Positions 1 to 9,396 of a DNA stretch of 64,000 nt are shown in pieces. Each line of letters starts with the position of its first letter. The first letter of the stretch is position 1. The DNA lies in NCBI GenBank assembly GCA_963813435.1, contig CAWEYY010000002.1, positions 372,001 through 436,000 on the forward strand, given 5' to 3'. A program made the translations under genes and the position numbers. The notes beneath the pieces are model-generated. The model had not been told where the DNA came from. It was given only the letters and a program-made list of their open reading frames with translations, and searched no databases. Source of the stretch: AC-32 sp963813435 (GTDB lineage Bacteria > Actinomycetota > Thermoleophilia > Gaiellales > Gaiellaceae).

Positions 1-1151
1 AGCAGGAGCGACGCGACTGTGCTCTTCCCCGCGCCGCTCTCGCCGACGAGCGCGACGGTCTCGCCCGGCGCGAGCTCGAGGTCGAGCCCGTCGAGGACGA
101 CCTCGGGCCGGGCCGGATACGAGAACGAGACGCCCTCCATCCGCACCGGAACTGCGGCCGGGCTCGGCGGCGCCCCGGCTCCTCCGAGGCCGCTCTCGGC
201 CGGGGCGTCCAGTAACGAGAAGATCCGCTCCGCGACCGCGGCCCCGTCCGCGCTCGCGTGGTACTCGGCCCCGAGGCGCCGGACCGGCAGGTATAGCTCC
301 GGCGCGAGCACGAGCACAGTCAGCCCGGCCTGGAGGCCGATCCCGCCGTCCACGAGCCGCACGCCGACGGTCACGGCCACGAGCGCGACGCCGAGCGTCG
401 CAGCCAGCTCGAGCACCGACCCGGAGAGGAAGCTCGCGCGAAGCGTCTTCATCGTCGCGCGCCGGTAGCGCTCGCTCACGTCGGCGATCGAGGCCGCCTG
501 CTCGCGGCCGCGGTTGAACGCGCGCAGCGTCGGCAGCCCGCGCACGACGTCGAGGAAGTGCGCCGACAGCAGCCGCAGCGCGAGCCAGCGCTCACGCGTG
601 CGAGCTTCGGTGTAGCGCCCGATCAGCCACATGAAGACCGGCACGAGCGGCAGCGTCAGCAGCAGGACCAGCGCGGACTCGACGTCGATCCAGGCGACCC
701 AGCCGAGGACGACGAGCGGCACGAGGCAGGCAAGCACGACCTGCGGGAGGTAGCGGGCGAAGTACGACTCGAGCGCGTCGATCCCCTGCACGGCTGCGGC
801 CGCGATCTCGCCGGCCTCGACGCCGTCCAGCGCGGCGGGCTGTGCTCGGAGCCTCCGCGACACTAGCGCCATCCGCAGCTCCGAGAGAACGGTCGTCGCC
901 GCGCGCCGGCCGGCGACCTCGAACGACCACGCGCACGCACCGCGCGCCGCGAACGCGAGCGCGAGCAGCACGAGCTCGGCCCACACGTCGCCCAGCGACG
1001 CGCCGTGAAACGCGCGCGAGACGATCCAGGCGAGCAGCGAGGCCTGGATGAGGACGAGCGCCGTCGTCAGGAGGCCGATCGCGACGTCGACGCCGAGCAG
1101 CGTCCGCGCCGGGCGCGCCTGCCGCAGGAGTCGCCGGTCGATGGCGGGCAT
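1..1151 (-). CDS. cydD: CydD-type thiol/heme ABC exporter, membrane-ATPase fusion (3' end outside window)
   Basis: This is an ABC half-transporter of the CydDC type, which exports glutathione/cysteine or heme-linked reductant and is needed for cytochrome bd assembly in the cytoplasmic membrane. The frame is open from an ATG at 1151 to the window edge (about 383 residues). Hydrophobic helices fill the first 300 residues and include a family-typical stretch LPTLRAFNRGREQA. The ATPase domain then begins, with Walker A GESGAGKST near residue 376. The signature and Walker B motifs lie outside the window. The start lies 5 nt downstream of the cydB stop, so translation is coupled to cydAB. CydD rather than CydC is chosen because it directly follows cydB. 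Confidence 0.85.
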   Translation of the reverse strand, partial: MPAIDRRLLRQARPARTLLGVDVAIGLLTTALVLIQASLLAWIVSRAFHGASLGDVWAELVLLALAFAARGACAWSFEVAGRRAATTVLSELRMALVSRRLRAQPAALDGVEAGEIAAAAVQGIDALESYFARYLPQVVLACLVPLVVLGWVAWIDVESALVLLLTLPLVPVFMWLIGRYTEARTRERWLALRLLSAHFLDVVRGLPTLRAFNRGREQAASIADVSERYRRATMKTLRASFLSGSVLELAATLGVALVAVTVGVRLVDGGIGLQAGLTVLVLAPELYLPVRRLGAEYHASADGAAVAERIFSLLDAPAESGLGGAGAPPSPAAVPVRMEGVSFSYPARPEVVLDGLDLELAPGETVALVGESGAGKSTVASLL

Positions 1152-1155
1152 CGCC

Positions 1156-2217
1156 TCAGCCGGTCGGCGAGTCGCCCGTCTTCGACGCGAGGGACTCGAC
1201 AGGCGAGCGCGGAGGCTCCTCCCCGCCCACCCGCGCCCGGAAGACGTGGTACGTCCAGCCCTGGTAGAGCAGGACGATCGGCGTGCAGATCAGCGCGACG
1301 ACGGTCATCACCGCAAGCGTGTAGTGCTGCGAAGCGGTGCTCTCGACGGTCAGGCTGTTCGCGAAATCGGTGCTCGAGACCATCACGCGCGGGTAGAGCC
1401 CCGTGAAGACCGTCGCGACCACGAGCACGGCGCCGAGGGCGGTCATCGCGAACGCCCATGCGCTCCTCCCCGTGAAGACGAAGACGACCGCGAGGACAAG
1501 CGCCAGGATCCCCGCCGCGGCGGGCAGGATCGGCGGGAAGACGTCCTTGTCGTTGTGGTTGACCGCGACCTCGACCGTCAATGCGAGGAAGCCCCCGGCC
1601 GCGACGGCCGCGGCGACCGAGAGCGAGCGCGCCGCCGTCTTCGCCCGCTCACATAGGTCGCCGGTCGTGCGCAGCGTGAGGAACGTCGCCCCGTGGCAGG
1701 CGAACAGCAGCACGACGGCGACACCTCCGAGAACGGTGTACAGGTTGAACAGATCCCAGAACGTCCCGGAGAAGTCGCCGGTCGAGTTGATCGGGACGCC
1801 GTAGAGCAGGGCCGAGAACGCCACGCCCCAGATCAGGGACGCGCCGAGGCTCCCGATCGTGTTGCACCAGAGCCAGGCCATCCGCCAGCGCGGGCTCTTC
1901 GCCTTCCCGCGCCACTCGAACGAGAGCACCCGGACGATCAGGAAGAAGAGGAGCAGCAGGAGGGCGATGTAGAAGCCCGAGAACATCGTCGCGTACCAGG
2001 CCGGGAACGCCGCGAACGTCGCCCCGCCCGCGACCACGAGCCAGACCTCGTTGCCGTCCCAGACCGGGCCGATCGTGCGGAACATGTACCCGCGCTCGCG
2101 CTCGTTCCTCGGCAGGACCGGCAGCAGCATGCCGACGCCGAAGTCGAACCCCTCGAGCAGGAAGTAGCCGCCCCAGAGGACGCCGATCAGGATGAACCAG
2201 AAGATCTGCAGGTCCAT
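1156..2217 (-). CDS. cydB: Cytochrome bd quinol oxidase subunit II
   Basis: Subunit II of the cytochrome bd terminal oxidase (353 aa), an integral membrane protein that supports the quinol-oxidising, oxygen-reducing subunit I. The N-terminus MDLQIFWFILIGVLWGGYF and the following EGFDFGVGMLLP are hallmark CydB sequences, and GPVWDGNEVWLV near residue 50 is the most conserved part of the family. Eight to nine hydrophobic helices are visible. The ATG at 2217 shares one base with the cydA TGA (TGATG), which fixes the start and shows coupling. No cydX-like small ORF was seen after it; cydD follows at once. Confidence 0.95.
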   Translation of the reverse strand: MDLQIFWFILIGVLWGGYFLLEGFDFGVGMLLPVLPRNERERGYMFRTIGPVWDGNEVWLVVAGGATFAAFPAWYATMFSGFYIALLLLLFFLIVRVLSFEWRGKAKSPRWRMAWLWCNTIGSLGASLIWGVAFSALLYGVPINSTGDFSGTFWDLFNLYTVLGGVAVVLLFACHGATFLTLRTTGDLCERAKTAARSLSVAAAVAAGGFLALTVEVAVNHNDKDVFPPILPAAAGILALVLAVVFVFTGRSAWAFAMTALGAVLVVATVFTGLYPRVMVSSTDFANSLTVESTASQHYTLAVMTVVALICTPIVLLYQGWTYHVFRARVGGEEPPRSPVESLASKTGDSPTG

Positions 2218-3623
2218 CAGTAGGCGACCGCCGGCGGCGAGTCCGGCGCCTCCTCCTCGCCCTCGGAGTCGGTCGGGTCGACGTTCGCGTAGTGCCGCAT
2301 CAGCGCGATGTCGAGCACGAGGAGCCCGACGTAGAGGAGCACGAACGAGGTCAGGCTGATCGCGATCCACGTCGTGCTGACGGACGGCGAGTTTGCGTCC
2401 GATGTCCTGAGCAGGCCCTGCACGATCCAGGGCTGGCGCCCGAGCTCGGTGAGCAGCCAGCCGAACGTCGCAGCCACGAACGGGAGGAACGAGCCCCACA
2501 CCGCGAGCCAGAGGAACCAGCGCCACTTCTCGAGCCGCTTGCGCCAGTAGAGCAGGGCACCCGTCGCCGCGATCAGGAAGACGAGCGTGCCCGAGTACGC
2601 CATCCCGCGCATCGACCAGTAGATCGCCTCCACCGGCGGCAGGTAGCTCTGCCCCCGCCCGTACTTCCGCTGGTACTGCTGGTTCAGCTCGTTCAGGCCG
2701 ACGACCTGGCCGTTCAGCGAGCCGGTCGCCAGGAACGAGAGCATCTTCGGGATCTGGATCGAGAACGACGGCGTCTGGTCGTCCTCCGTGAACCCGCCGA
2801 TCTGGAAGAGCGAGAACGCGCACGGCTGGCAGGTGTCCCACTGGGCCTCGCTGGCGGAGATCTTCATCGGCTGGAGCTGGGTGACGAGGATGCCGAAGTG
2901 GCTGCCGAACCAGAGGTTGACCGCCGAAATCGGCACGAGGACGATCAGCGCGAGCTTGGCCGCCGGCTTGAAGGTCTCGACGTTCCGGCCGCGGACGAAG
3001 TGCCAGCAGCAGACGCCGAACACGACCGCAGCCCCGGCCGTCAGCCCTGCGAAGATCGTGTGCCCGAACGCGTAGAGGGCCCAGTCGCTCGAGAGCAGCG
3101 CCCAGACGCTCGTCAGCTCGGCCTGGCCATTAGCGACCTTGTAGCCGACGGGGTCCTGCATGAACGAGTTGGCGACGAGGATGAAGTAGGCCGACATCCA
3201 GCTTCCGAGCACCACGGCCCAGAGCGTCGCCAGGTGGAGGCGCGGCGAGAGCCTGTTCCAGCCGAAGATCCAGAGCCCGAGAAACGTGGCCTCGAGGAAG
3301 AACGCGGCCAGGCCTTCGATCGCGAGCGGCGCGCCGAACACGTTGCCCACGTAGCGCGAGTAGACCGACCAGTTCATCCCGAACTGGAACTCCTGGACGA
3401 GGCCGGTCGCGACGCCGATCGCAAAGTTGATGAGGAAGAGCGTCCCGAAGAACTTCGTCAGCCGGAGCCAGCGCTCGTCGCCGGTCCGGTGCCACTGCGT
3501 CTGCATGACCGCGACCAGCGGCCCGAGGCCGAGGGTCAGCGGGACGAAGAGGAAGTGGTAGAGGGACGTCGTCGCGAACTGGACGCGCGCGAGGTCGACA
3601 GTCGTGGACGCGAGGACAGTCAC
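2217..3623 (-). CDS. cydA: Cytochrome bd quinol oxidase subunit I
   Basis: Subunit I (468 aa) carries the three hemes and oxidises quinol while reducing oxygen to water at the membrane. Visible family residues are His23 (distal heme ligand, in SLYHFLFVPLTLG), His188 in AFGHTIFAGL, Met341 in SMRGMAYSG, and the GRGQ quinol-site motif at 322-325. The region after GRGQ is short, so this is the short Q-loop form usual outside enterobacteria. The start is GTG at 3623, only 12 nt after the epimerase stop, so cydABD may be transcribed with the sugar-oxidation genes upstream. The C-terminal tail is acidic (DSEGEEEAPDS). Confidence 0.95.
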   Translation of the reverse strand: MTVLASTTVDLARVQFATTSLYHFLFVPLTLGLGPLVAVMQTQWHRTGDERWLRLTKFFGTLFLINFAIGVATGLVQEFQFGMNWSVYSRYVGNVFGAPLAIEGLAAFFLEATFLGLWIFGWNRLSPRLHLATLWAVVLGSWMSAYFILVANSFMQDPVGYKVANGQAELTSVWALLSSDWALYAFGHTIFAGLTAGAAVVFGVCCWHFVRGRNVETFKPAAKLALIVLVPISAVNLWFGSHFGILVTQLQPMKISASEAQWDTCQPCAFSLFQIGGFTEDDQTPSFSIQIPKMLSFLATGSLNGQVVGLNELNQQYQRKYGRGQSYLPPVEAIYWSMRGMAYSGTLVFLIAATGALLYWRKRLEKWRWFLWLAVWGSFLPFVAATFGWLLTELGRQPWIVQGLLRTSDANSPSVSTTWIAISLTSFVLLYVGLLVLDIALMRHYANVDPTDSEGEEEAPDSPPAVAY

Positions 3624-3635
3624 AACCGGCCCGGG

Positions 3636-4537
3636 TTAGCCTAGCCCCTCGCCTGGCGAGATGCCCCAGGTTCCCGTCGCGGACTCGCCGGGCTCGAGCC
3701 GGATCACCGCCTCGCCGGTCCTGAAGGCGTTCGGCGGGCAGGTCATGGGCTCGACGGCGAGGCTGCGGCGGCTCACGTCCGGGAGCGGGTCGCCGGTGAA
3801 GAGCATCAGGTACGGGTAGCTCCCGTCGACCCAGACGGTGACCCCGCGGCCGGTCTCGGGATCGTGGAGGCGAACGCGGGCGAGGCCGTCCTCGTCGCGC
3901 TCGAGGTCGGTGAACGCATGGTCGAGGACGGTCGCGCCGAGTGGCCTCGGGGCGCGGAAGTCGTGCTCGGTGCCCTCGACGGGCGCGCGCCCGGCCGGAA
4001 GGCCGCGCTCGTCGGACTCGAGGACAGTTCGCGCGGGAACCTGGAGCACGTCCGAGTCGACCGTCGGCGTGCCGACGGTGACGTACGGGTGCGCGCCGGC
4101 TCCGTACGGGCAGGCTTCGGCCCCGACGTTGGTCGCCGTCGTCTCGACGCGCAGACCCTCCGCGGAGAGCGAGTACTCGATGCGGAGGTCCAGCGAGAAC
4201 GGGTAGCCGGCTTGCGGGCGGAGCGCGTACTCCATCACGACGCGTGCGGGCTCACGCTCGGCCGCAGCCCAACGCTCGTGGCGGACGAGGCCGTGGATCG
4301 CGTTCCCGCGCTCGGGCTCGGTGAGCGGCAGCCGGTGACGATCGCCATCGAACTCGTAGCGCCGTCCTCGAGCCGGTTCGGCCACGGGATCAGCACCTGG
4401 CCCCGACCTGAGCGTGCGGGCTCGCCGGGCCCGTAGCCGTCGAGAACGTCGTGACCGCCAGCGGTGTACGCGCGGAGCCCTCCGCCCACGTCATCCACGG
4501 AGACCCGCTGCTCGCCGAGCGCAATCTGGGCCGTCAG
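3636..4537 (-). CDS. Aldose 1-epimerase family protein, frame broken once
   Basis: Galactose-mutarotase-like enzyme that interconverts alpha and beta anomers of a sugar. The N-terminal part (VGGGLRAYTAGGHDVLDGY, then GQVLIPWPNRLEDG) is in one frame. The rest (YEFDGDRHRLPLTEPERGNAIHG, then catalytic-type AHPYVTVG and a C-terminal VEPMTCPPNAF) is in another. Inserting one C near 4360-4361 restores RLEDG-RYEFDG and gives a normal length of about 300 aa, so this looks like a sequencing deletion. No ATG, GTG or TTG precedes the conserved N-terminus; the best start is a CTG at 4537 overlapping the stop of the GMC gene. Position beside GMC oxidoreductase, glucoamylase and G6PDH suits glucose anomer supply. 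Confidence 0.75.
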
Positions 4538-6081
4538 GCAGCCATCCGGTCGAGAAGATGGTCGCCGACGCGGAGGGCGTTGGCCATGGCCGTGAGGGCC
4601 GGGTTCACGGCTCCGATGCTCGGGAAGAAGCTCGTGTCGACGACGTACAGGTTGTCGAGCTCGTGCGCCTTGCAGTTGACGTCCAGGACGGACGTGGCCG
4701 GATCGGTGCCGAAGCGGCACGTGCCGGCCTGGTGGGCGCAGCCTGCGATCGGGATCGCGTTCTTCATGTACGCGAACCGCGAGAGCAGGTGCTCGTGCAT
4801 GCCCAGCTTCCCGAGCAGTGACTTGAGCTTCCCGTAGAGCCGCTGCTGCGCCTCGACGTTGCTGGGGGCGTACGTCAGCCGGATGTTCCCGTCGCCGTCG
4901 AGGGTGACGCGGTTGTCCGCGCGCGGAAGGTCCTCCGTCGAGAGCCAGAAGTCGACCGCGTGGAGCGCCATCTTCTCGAGCGACCACGAGGGCGCGAGCT
5001 TCGTCTCGCGCGGCTTCTCGCCGCGGAACATCGGCGCCTGCGACTTGCCGATCATCTGGATGTTCCCGAGCGGGAAGTCGAAGTCGTCGGCGCCGAAGTA
5101 GAAGTCGTTCAGGCCGAGCGTCTTCTGGAAGATCGTCGGGTTCTCCTCGCGCGAGAGCGCGAGCACGGCCTGGCTCGCATGGAACGTGTAGTTGCGCCCG
5201 ACCTGATCGGAGCCGTTGGCGAGGCCGTTCGGATGCCTGTCGCTGGGGGAAAGGAGCAGGAGCTTCGCGCTGTTGGCCGCGCCGCACGAGACGACGACGA
5301 GATCCGCCGAGAGCGTCTCGGGCTCGCCGTCGCGCTCGACGACCACGCCGGTGACCTCGGTGCCCGCGTCGTTCGTCTCCAGCTTGACCGCCTTCGCATT
5401 CGTCCTGAGCTCGACGTTGTCGTGCTCGAGCGCCGGCCGCACGCCGAAGACCTCGGCGTCCGACTTGCCGTGCACCGCGCAGGGGAAGCCGTCGCAGTTC
5501 ATGCAGCGCACGCACGCGCTGTAGGGCATGTTCGACTCCAGAAGCCGGATCCCGCACGGAGCGTGGAACGAGTGGTGGCCTGCGGCCGCGAGGTCGTCCG
5601 CGAGCTGCTGGATCCGCGGCTCGTGCGAGACCGGCGGGAACGGATACGGCGCGCTCGCCGGAGGCTCGGTCGGATCCTCCCCGCGCGCGCCGTGCACCTC
5701 GTAGAGCTGCTCGGCCTGCGTGTAGTACGGCTCGAAGTCGTCGTAGGACACCGGCCACGCGGGCGAGATCCCGTCGTGGTGGCGCAGCTCGCCGAAGTCC
5801 TCCTTGCGCAGGCGGTAGAGCGCGGCGCCGTAGAGCTTCGTCGCGCCGCCGACGAAGTAGTGGACCTGCGGCTGGAACGCCTTGCCCTCTCCATCGACCC
5901 ACGTGTCCGGCGAGATGTAGCGGTTGTCGACGAAGACGTCCTGCGAGAGCCAGTTCTGCGGCTCGCGCGGGAGCCAATCGCCCCGCTCGAGCAGGAGGAT
6001 CTTCTTGCCCGAGGGCGCGAGGTGACGCGCCAGCGTGCCGCCGCCCGCGCCCGAGCCGATGATGACGACGTCGTAGCTCAT
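4534..6081 (-). CDS. GMC-family FAD oxidoreductase with a four-cysteine motif
   Basis: A 515-aa glucose-methanol-choline oxidoreductase, an FAD enzyme oxidising an alcohol or sugar hydroxyl. The N-terminus has the dinucleotide fold MSYDVVIIGSGAGGGTLAR and a following LLERGDW. The C-terminus holds the catalytic His in GCAHQAGTCRFG and the Asn in GAVNPALTAMANAL. Four cysteines at about 190, 193, 196 and 201 form CxxCxxCxxxxC in YSACVRCMNCDGFPC; this could bind a metal or an Fe-S cluster, but function is not shown. The ATG at 6081 overlaps the GH15 stop by 4 nt (ATGA). Neighbours suggest a sugar substrate; the electron acceptor is unknown. No signal peptide is visible, so it is probably cytoplasmic. 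Confidence 0.85.
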   Translation of the reverse strand: MSYDVVIIGSGAGGGTLARHLAPSGKKILLLERGDWLPREPQNWLSQDVFVDNRYISPDTWVDGEGKAFQPQVHYFVGGATKLYGAALYRLRKEDFGELRHHDGISPAWPVSYDDFEPYYTQAEQLYEVHGARGEDPTEPPASAPYPFPPVSHEPRIQQLADDLAAAGHHSFHAPCGIRLLESNMPYSACVRCMNCDGFPCAVHGKSDAEVFGVRPALEHDNVELRTNAKAVKLETNDAGTEVTGVVVERDGEPETLSADLVVVSCGAANSAKLLLLSPSDRHPNGLANGSDQVGRNYTFHASQAVLALSREENPTIFQKTLGLNDFYFGADDFDFPLGNIQMIGKSQAPMFRGEKPRETKLAPSWSLEKMALHAVDFWLSTEDLPRADNRVTLDGDGNIRLTYAPSNVEAQQRLYGKLKSLLGKLGMHEHLLSRFAYMKNAIPIAGCAHQAGTCRFGTDPATSVLDVNCKAHELDNLYVVDTSFFPSIGAVNPALTAMANALRVGDHLLDRMAA

Positions 6082-7973
6082 GAGTACTCCGCGAGCATCT
6101 CGGGTACGACGATCCGGGCCGCCGCCTCGATCAGCGCCAGGTGCGAGAACGCCTGCGGGAAGTTGCCCAGGTGCCGGCCGGTAGCCGCGTCGAACTCCTC
6201 GGCGTAGAGCCCGAGCGGCGAGGCGATCCGGAGCAGGCGCTCCATCAGGTCGCGTGCCCGCTGGGCCTCGCCGACGATCGCGAGCGCCGAGACGAGCCAG
6301 AACGAGCAGATCAGGAACGTGCCCTCCTTCCCGGAAAGGCCGTCGTCGGTCTCCTGGGTGCGGTAGCGGAGGACGAACCCGTCCTCGGTCAGGTCGTTCG
6401 CGATCGCCTCGACGGATGCGCGCAGCACGTCGTCGTCGCCGGGCAGGAAGCCGAAGATCGGAGCCAGGAGGTTGGATGCGTCGAGGGCGTCGGTGTCGTA
6501 GTGCTGACGGAGGACGCCGTCGCGGACGCCGTGCTCGAGGATGTCGGAGCGGATCTCTTCCGCCGTTGCGTTCCAAGTCTCCTGCTGGGCCGGATCCCCG
6601 CGCAACTCCGCGAGCTTGGCGGCGCGGTCGAGCGCGACCCAGCACATGAGCTTGGAGGACACGTAGTGCTGGGGCTTGCCCCGAGCCTCCCAGATGCCCT
6701 GATCGGGCTCACGCCAGACACCCGTCGCGCACTCTGCCTGGGACTGGACAATCGGCCACAGCCGCCGCGGCAGGCGCTCGCTGTGCCGCGTGTGGAGCAG
6801 GATCGAGTCCAGCACGGCGCCGAAGACGTCGTTCTGGCGCTGGTCGAACGCACCGTTGCCGATGCGCACCGGGCGCGCGCCGGCATAGCCGGTCAGGTCG
6901 TCGAGCGTCGACTCCGTCAGGTCACGGCGCGCGTCGATCCCGTACATGATCTGGAGCGATCCGTCCTCGGTCGCCTCGAGGTCGGCGACGAACTCCATGA
7001 ACTCGTCGGCCTCCCAGTCGAGGTTGAGGAAGTGCAGCGCCTGCAGGGTGAACGTCGTGTCGCGAATCCACGTGTAGCGGTAGTCCCAGTTGCGCTCGCC
7101 CCCGGGGGTCTCGGGCAGCGACGTGGTGAGCGCCGCGACCGTCGCGCCGGTCGGCATGTACGTGAGGCCCTTGATCGTGAGCGCGGAGCGCTGGATCGGA
7201 TCGCGCAGGGCGTGATCGGGGATCCGGGCCGCGTTCAGCCAGTTGCGCCAGAAGCGGGTCGTGGACTTCAACCTCGATCGCGCCTCGTCGACGTCCTGCG
7301 GGGCGACGAGATCCTCGGCCCAGGAGAGGGCGCAGAAGACACGCTCGCCCTCCTGGAGCACATGGCGACCCCGGACGCGGTCACCCTCGACGCCGAGCGC
7401 GAGGTCGGACCTCAGGCGAAACTGCCGCCCGGCGCCACTAGCATCGGCGGCGTGGCGGCCGTCGTCTTCGATCGACCATTCCGCGGGGGTGCGGCCGTAG
7501 TCGAACACCGGCTCGCAGATGAGCTCGACCTCGACGTGGCCGTCGAGGCATTCGGCCGTGCGGATCAGCATGTGGTCGGCGTCGTCGTCGGCCGGCGGCC
7601 GTGTGTGGGGCGTGATCCGGTCCTCGTGGTCCCACGGCCCCATCGTCAGCGCGTCGCGGACCAGCAGCCAACCGGTGGGGGTCTTCCAGGTGGTCACGAG
7701 CACGTTCGTGCCGGGCTCGTAGGCCCGCGCGGTGGGGTGGCTGATCCCGAACGGGCCAAACCGGAAGAAGCCTGCCTCCCTGTCGAGCAGGCTCCCGAAC
7801 ACGCTCGGTGAGTCGAAGGACGGGATGCAGAGCCAATCGATCGCCCCGTCCGGGGCGACGAGCGCGCCGGTGTGGCAGTTCGAGAGGAACGCGTAGTCGG
7901 CGATCGGCGGAAACGGCGACGGCGCCGCCGCGCTTTGCGGCTGCGTCTGATCTTTTCCGGTCACGGCGCTCAT
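6078..7973 (-). CDS. GH15 glucoamylase/trehalase-type glycoside hydrolase
   Basis: A 631-aa glycoside hydrolase of family 15 that releases glucose from alpha-glucans or trehalose. The N-terminal beta-sandwich starts with IADYAFLSNCHTGALV and DGAIDWLCIPSFDSPSVF, typical of bacterial trehalase-like GH15. The (alpha/alpha)6 catalytic barrel has GGERNWDYRYTWIRDTTFTL, with DQGIWEARG holding a probable catalytic Glu. No signal peptide is visible, so it probably acts in the cytoplasm on glycogen pieces or trehalose. An AAGGAAGGAG Shine-Dalgarno precedes the ATG at 7973. It sits 31 nt after zwf and overlaps the GMC gene by 4 nt, so glucose release is tied to oxidation. Confidence 0.88.
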   Translation of the reverse strand: MSAVTGKDQTQPQSAAAPSPFPPIADYAFLSNCHTGALVAPDGAIDWLCIPSFDSPSVFGSLLDREAGFFRFGPFGISHPTARAYEPGTNVLVTTWKTPTGWLLVRDALTMGPWDHEDRITPHTRPPADDDADHMLIRTAECLDGHVEVELICEPVFDYGRTPAEWSIEDDGRHAADASGAGRQFRLRSDLALGVEGDRVRGRHVLQEGERVFCALSWAEDLVAPQDVDEARSRLKSTTRFWRNWLNAARIPDHALRDPIQRSALTIKGLTYMPTGATVAALTTSLPETPGGERNWDYRYTWIRDTTFTLQALHFLNLDWEADEFMEFVADLEATEDGSLQIMYGIDARRDLTESTLDDLTGYAGARPVRIGNGAFDQRQNDVFGAVLDSILLHTRHSERLPRRLWPIVQSQAECATGVWREPDQGIWEARGKPQHYVSSKLMCWVALDRAAKLAELRGDPAQQETWNATAEEIRSDILEHGVRDGVLRQHYDTDALDASNLLAPIFGFLPGDDDVLRASVEAIANDLTEDGFVLRYRTQETDDGLSGKEGTFLICSFWLVSALAIVGEAQRARDLMERLLRIASPLGLYAEEFDAATGRHLGNFPQAFSHLALIEAAARIVVPEMLAEYS

Positions 7974-8004
7974 CTGGTCGCTCCTTCCTTGGTCTGAACT
8001 CCAC

Positions 8005-9396
8005 TCATGACGCGATCCAGGGCTCGTGCCAGCGCCCGTGGCCCTCGACGAGGTCGTCGGCCTCCTTCGGCCCCCACGTCCCCGGCTCGTACGTGTGGAC
8101 CGGTGGGGGCGCGTCGAGCAGCGGCTGCATCACCCGCCACGTCTCCTCGACCCCGTCCTGGCGCGTGAACCGGAGGTTGTTGCCGACCATCGCCGCGTGG
8201 AGCAGCACCTCGTAAGGCGTCGGGCCCTCACCCCCTTCTTGCGCGAACTCCATGTCGAGCTCGATCGGCGTCGAGCCCTCCCGATCGGCCCTGTGTGCGG
8301 CGACGACGAGCCTGATCCCGGTCGTCGGGTCGAGCTTGACCACGAGCATGTTTGGGTCGACCAGTTGCTCGACCGCGTGGAACCCGAGCCGGGGCGGGTG
8401 CTTGAAGACGAGCCGAAGCTCGGTCTGCGTCGCCGGAAGGCGCTTGCCCGTCCGGATGAAGAACGGCACGCCCGCCCAGCGCCAGTTCTCGATCTCCAGC
8501 CGGAGCGCCGCGAACGTCTCGGTGGTCGAGTCGGGCGCAACGCCGTCGATGTCGAGGTAGCCGGCGTACTGGCCACGGACATAGTGGGCCGGGTCTGCCT
8601 CGACCACGGCGCGGAACAGCGACAGCTGTGAGTCCTTGATCGTGGACGGGTCGCCTCTCGACGGCGCCTCCATCGCGCACGCGCCGACGACCTGCATCAG
8701 GTGGTTCACAACGACGTCCCGCAGCGCCCCGACCGGGTCGTAGAAGTGGCCCCGGTCCTCGACTCCGAAGTCCTCGGCCATCGTGATCTGCACCGACGTG
8801 AGGTAGTTCCGGCCCCAGAGGGGCTCGAGCATCGCGTTTGCGAACCGCAGGTGGAGGATCTCCTCGAGCCCCATCTTCCCGAGGTAGTGGTCGATTCGGT
8901 AGAGCTGCGACTCGTCGATGTACTGGTGCAGCTCGTCCGCGAGCGCGGTCGCGGAAGCGAGGTCGTGGCCGAACGGCTTCTCGACGACGACGCGCCCGGT
9001 CTTCGTCAGGCCCTCCTCGGCGAGGCCCTTCACGACCATCCCGAAGAGCGACGGTGGGATCTCGAGGTAGAAGACGGGCGTCTTCGCGCCCTTGATCGCC
9101 TTGCCGACCTCCTTGTAGGTGGCCGCGTCCGAGAAGTCGCCCGAGAGGTACGAGAGCCTGTCCGTGAAGCGCTTGAAGATTGCCTCGTCCAGCGGCTCGC
9201 CCGTCCCGACAATCGACTCGCGGGCGCGCTCGATCAGCTGGTCGACCGTCCAGTCGTCGACGGCGACGCCCACGATCGGGCAGTCGAGCAGCCCGCGGCG
9301 CTCCAGCCGGTAGAGCGAACGAAAGGTCATCACCTTCGCGAGGTCGCCCGTGATCCCGAAGACGACGAAGACGTCGGCCGGCTTCTGCTCGCTCAT
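8005..9396 (-). CDS. zwf: Glucose-6-phosphate 1-dehydrogenase
   Basis: First enzyme of the oxidative pentose phosphate route, oxidising glucose 6-phosphate with NAD(P)+ in the cytoplasm (463 aa). The N-terminal coenzyme site FGITGDLAKVMTF (GxxGDLA) and the active-site RIDHYLGKMGLEEI are both present, as are the substrate-binding WGRNYLTSVQI and FFIRTGKRLP. The ATG at 9396 overlaps the preceding debranching-gene stop as ATGA, so the longer upstream frame is rejected. It lies between genes for glucan breakdown and a GMC oxidoreductase, consistent with sugar oxidation and NADPH supply. Confidence 0.95.
   Translation of the reverse strand: MSEQKPADVFVVFGITGDLAKVMTFRSLYRLERRGLLDCPIVGVAVDDWTVDQLIERARESIVGTGEPLDEAIFKRFTDRLSYLSGDFSDAATYKEVGKAIKGAKTPVFYLEIPPSLFGMVVKGLAEEGLTKTGRVVVEKPFGHDLASATALADELHQYIDESQLYRIDHYLGKMGLEEILHLRFANAMLEPLWGRNYLTSVQITMAEDFGVEDRGHFYDPVGALRDVVVNHLMQVVGACAMEAPSRGDPSTIKDSQLSLFRAVVEADPAHYVRGQYAGYLDIDGVAPDSTTETFAALRLEIENWRWAGVPFFIRTGKRLPATQTELRLVFKHPPRLGFHAVEQLVDPNMLVVKLDPTTGIRLVVAAHRADREGSTPIELDMEFAQEGGEGPTPYEVLLHAAMVGNNLRFTRQDGVEETWRVMQPLLDAPPPVHTYEPGTWGPKEADDLVEGHGRWHEPWIAS

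Noticed and set aside
2292..3644. 450-aa plus-strand frame opposite cydA.
   Set aside because: Arg/Glu/Asp-rich shadow of cydA codons with no recognisable domain.
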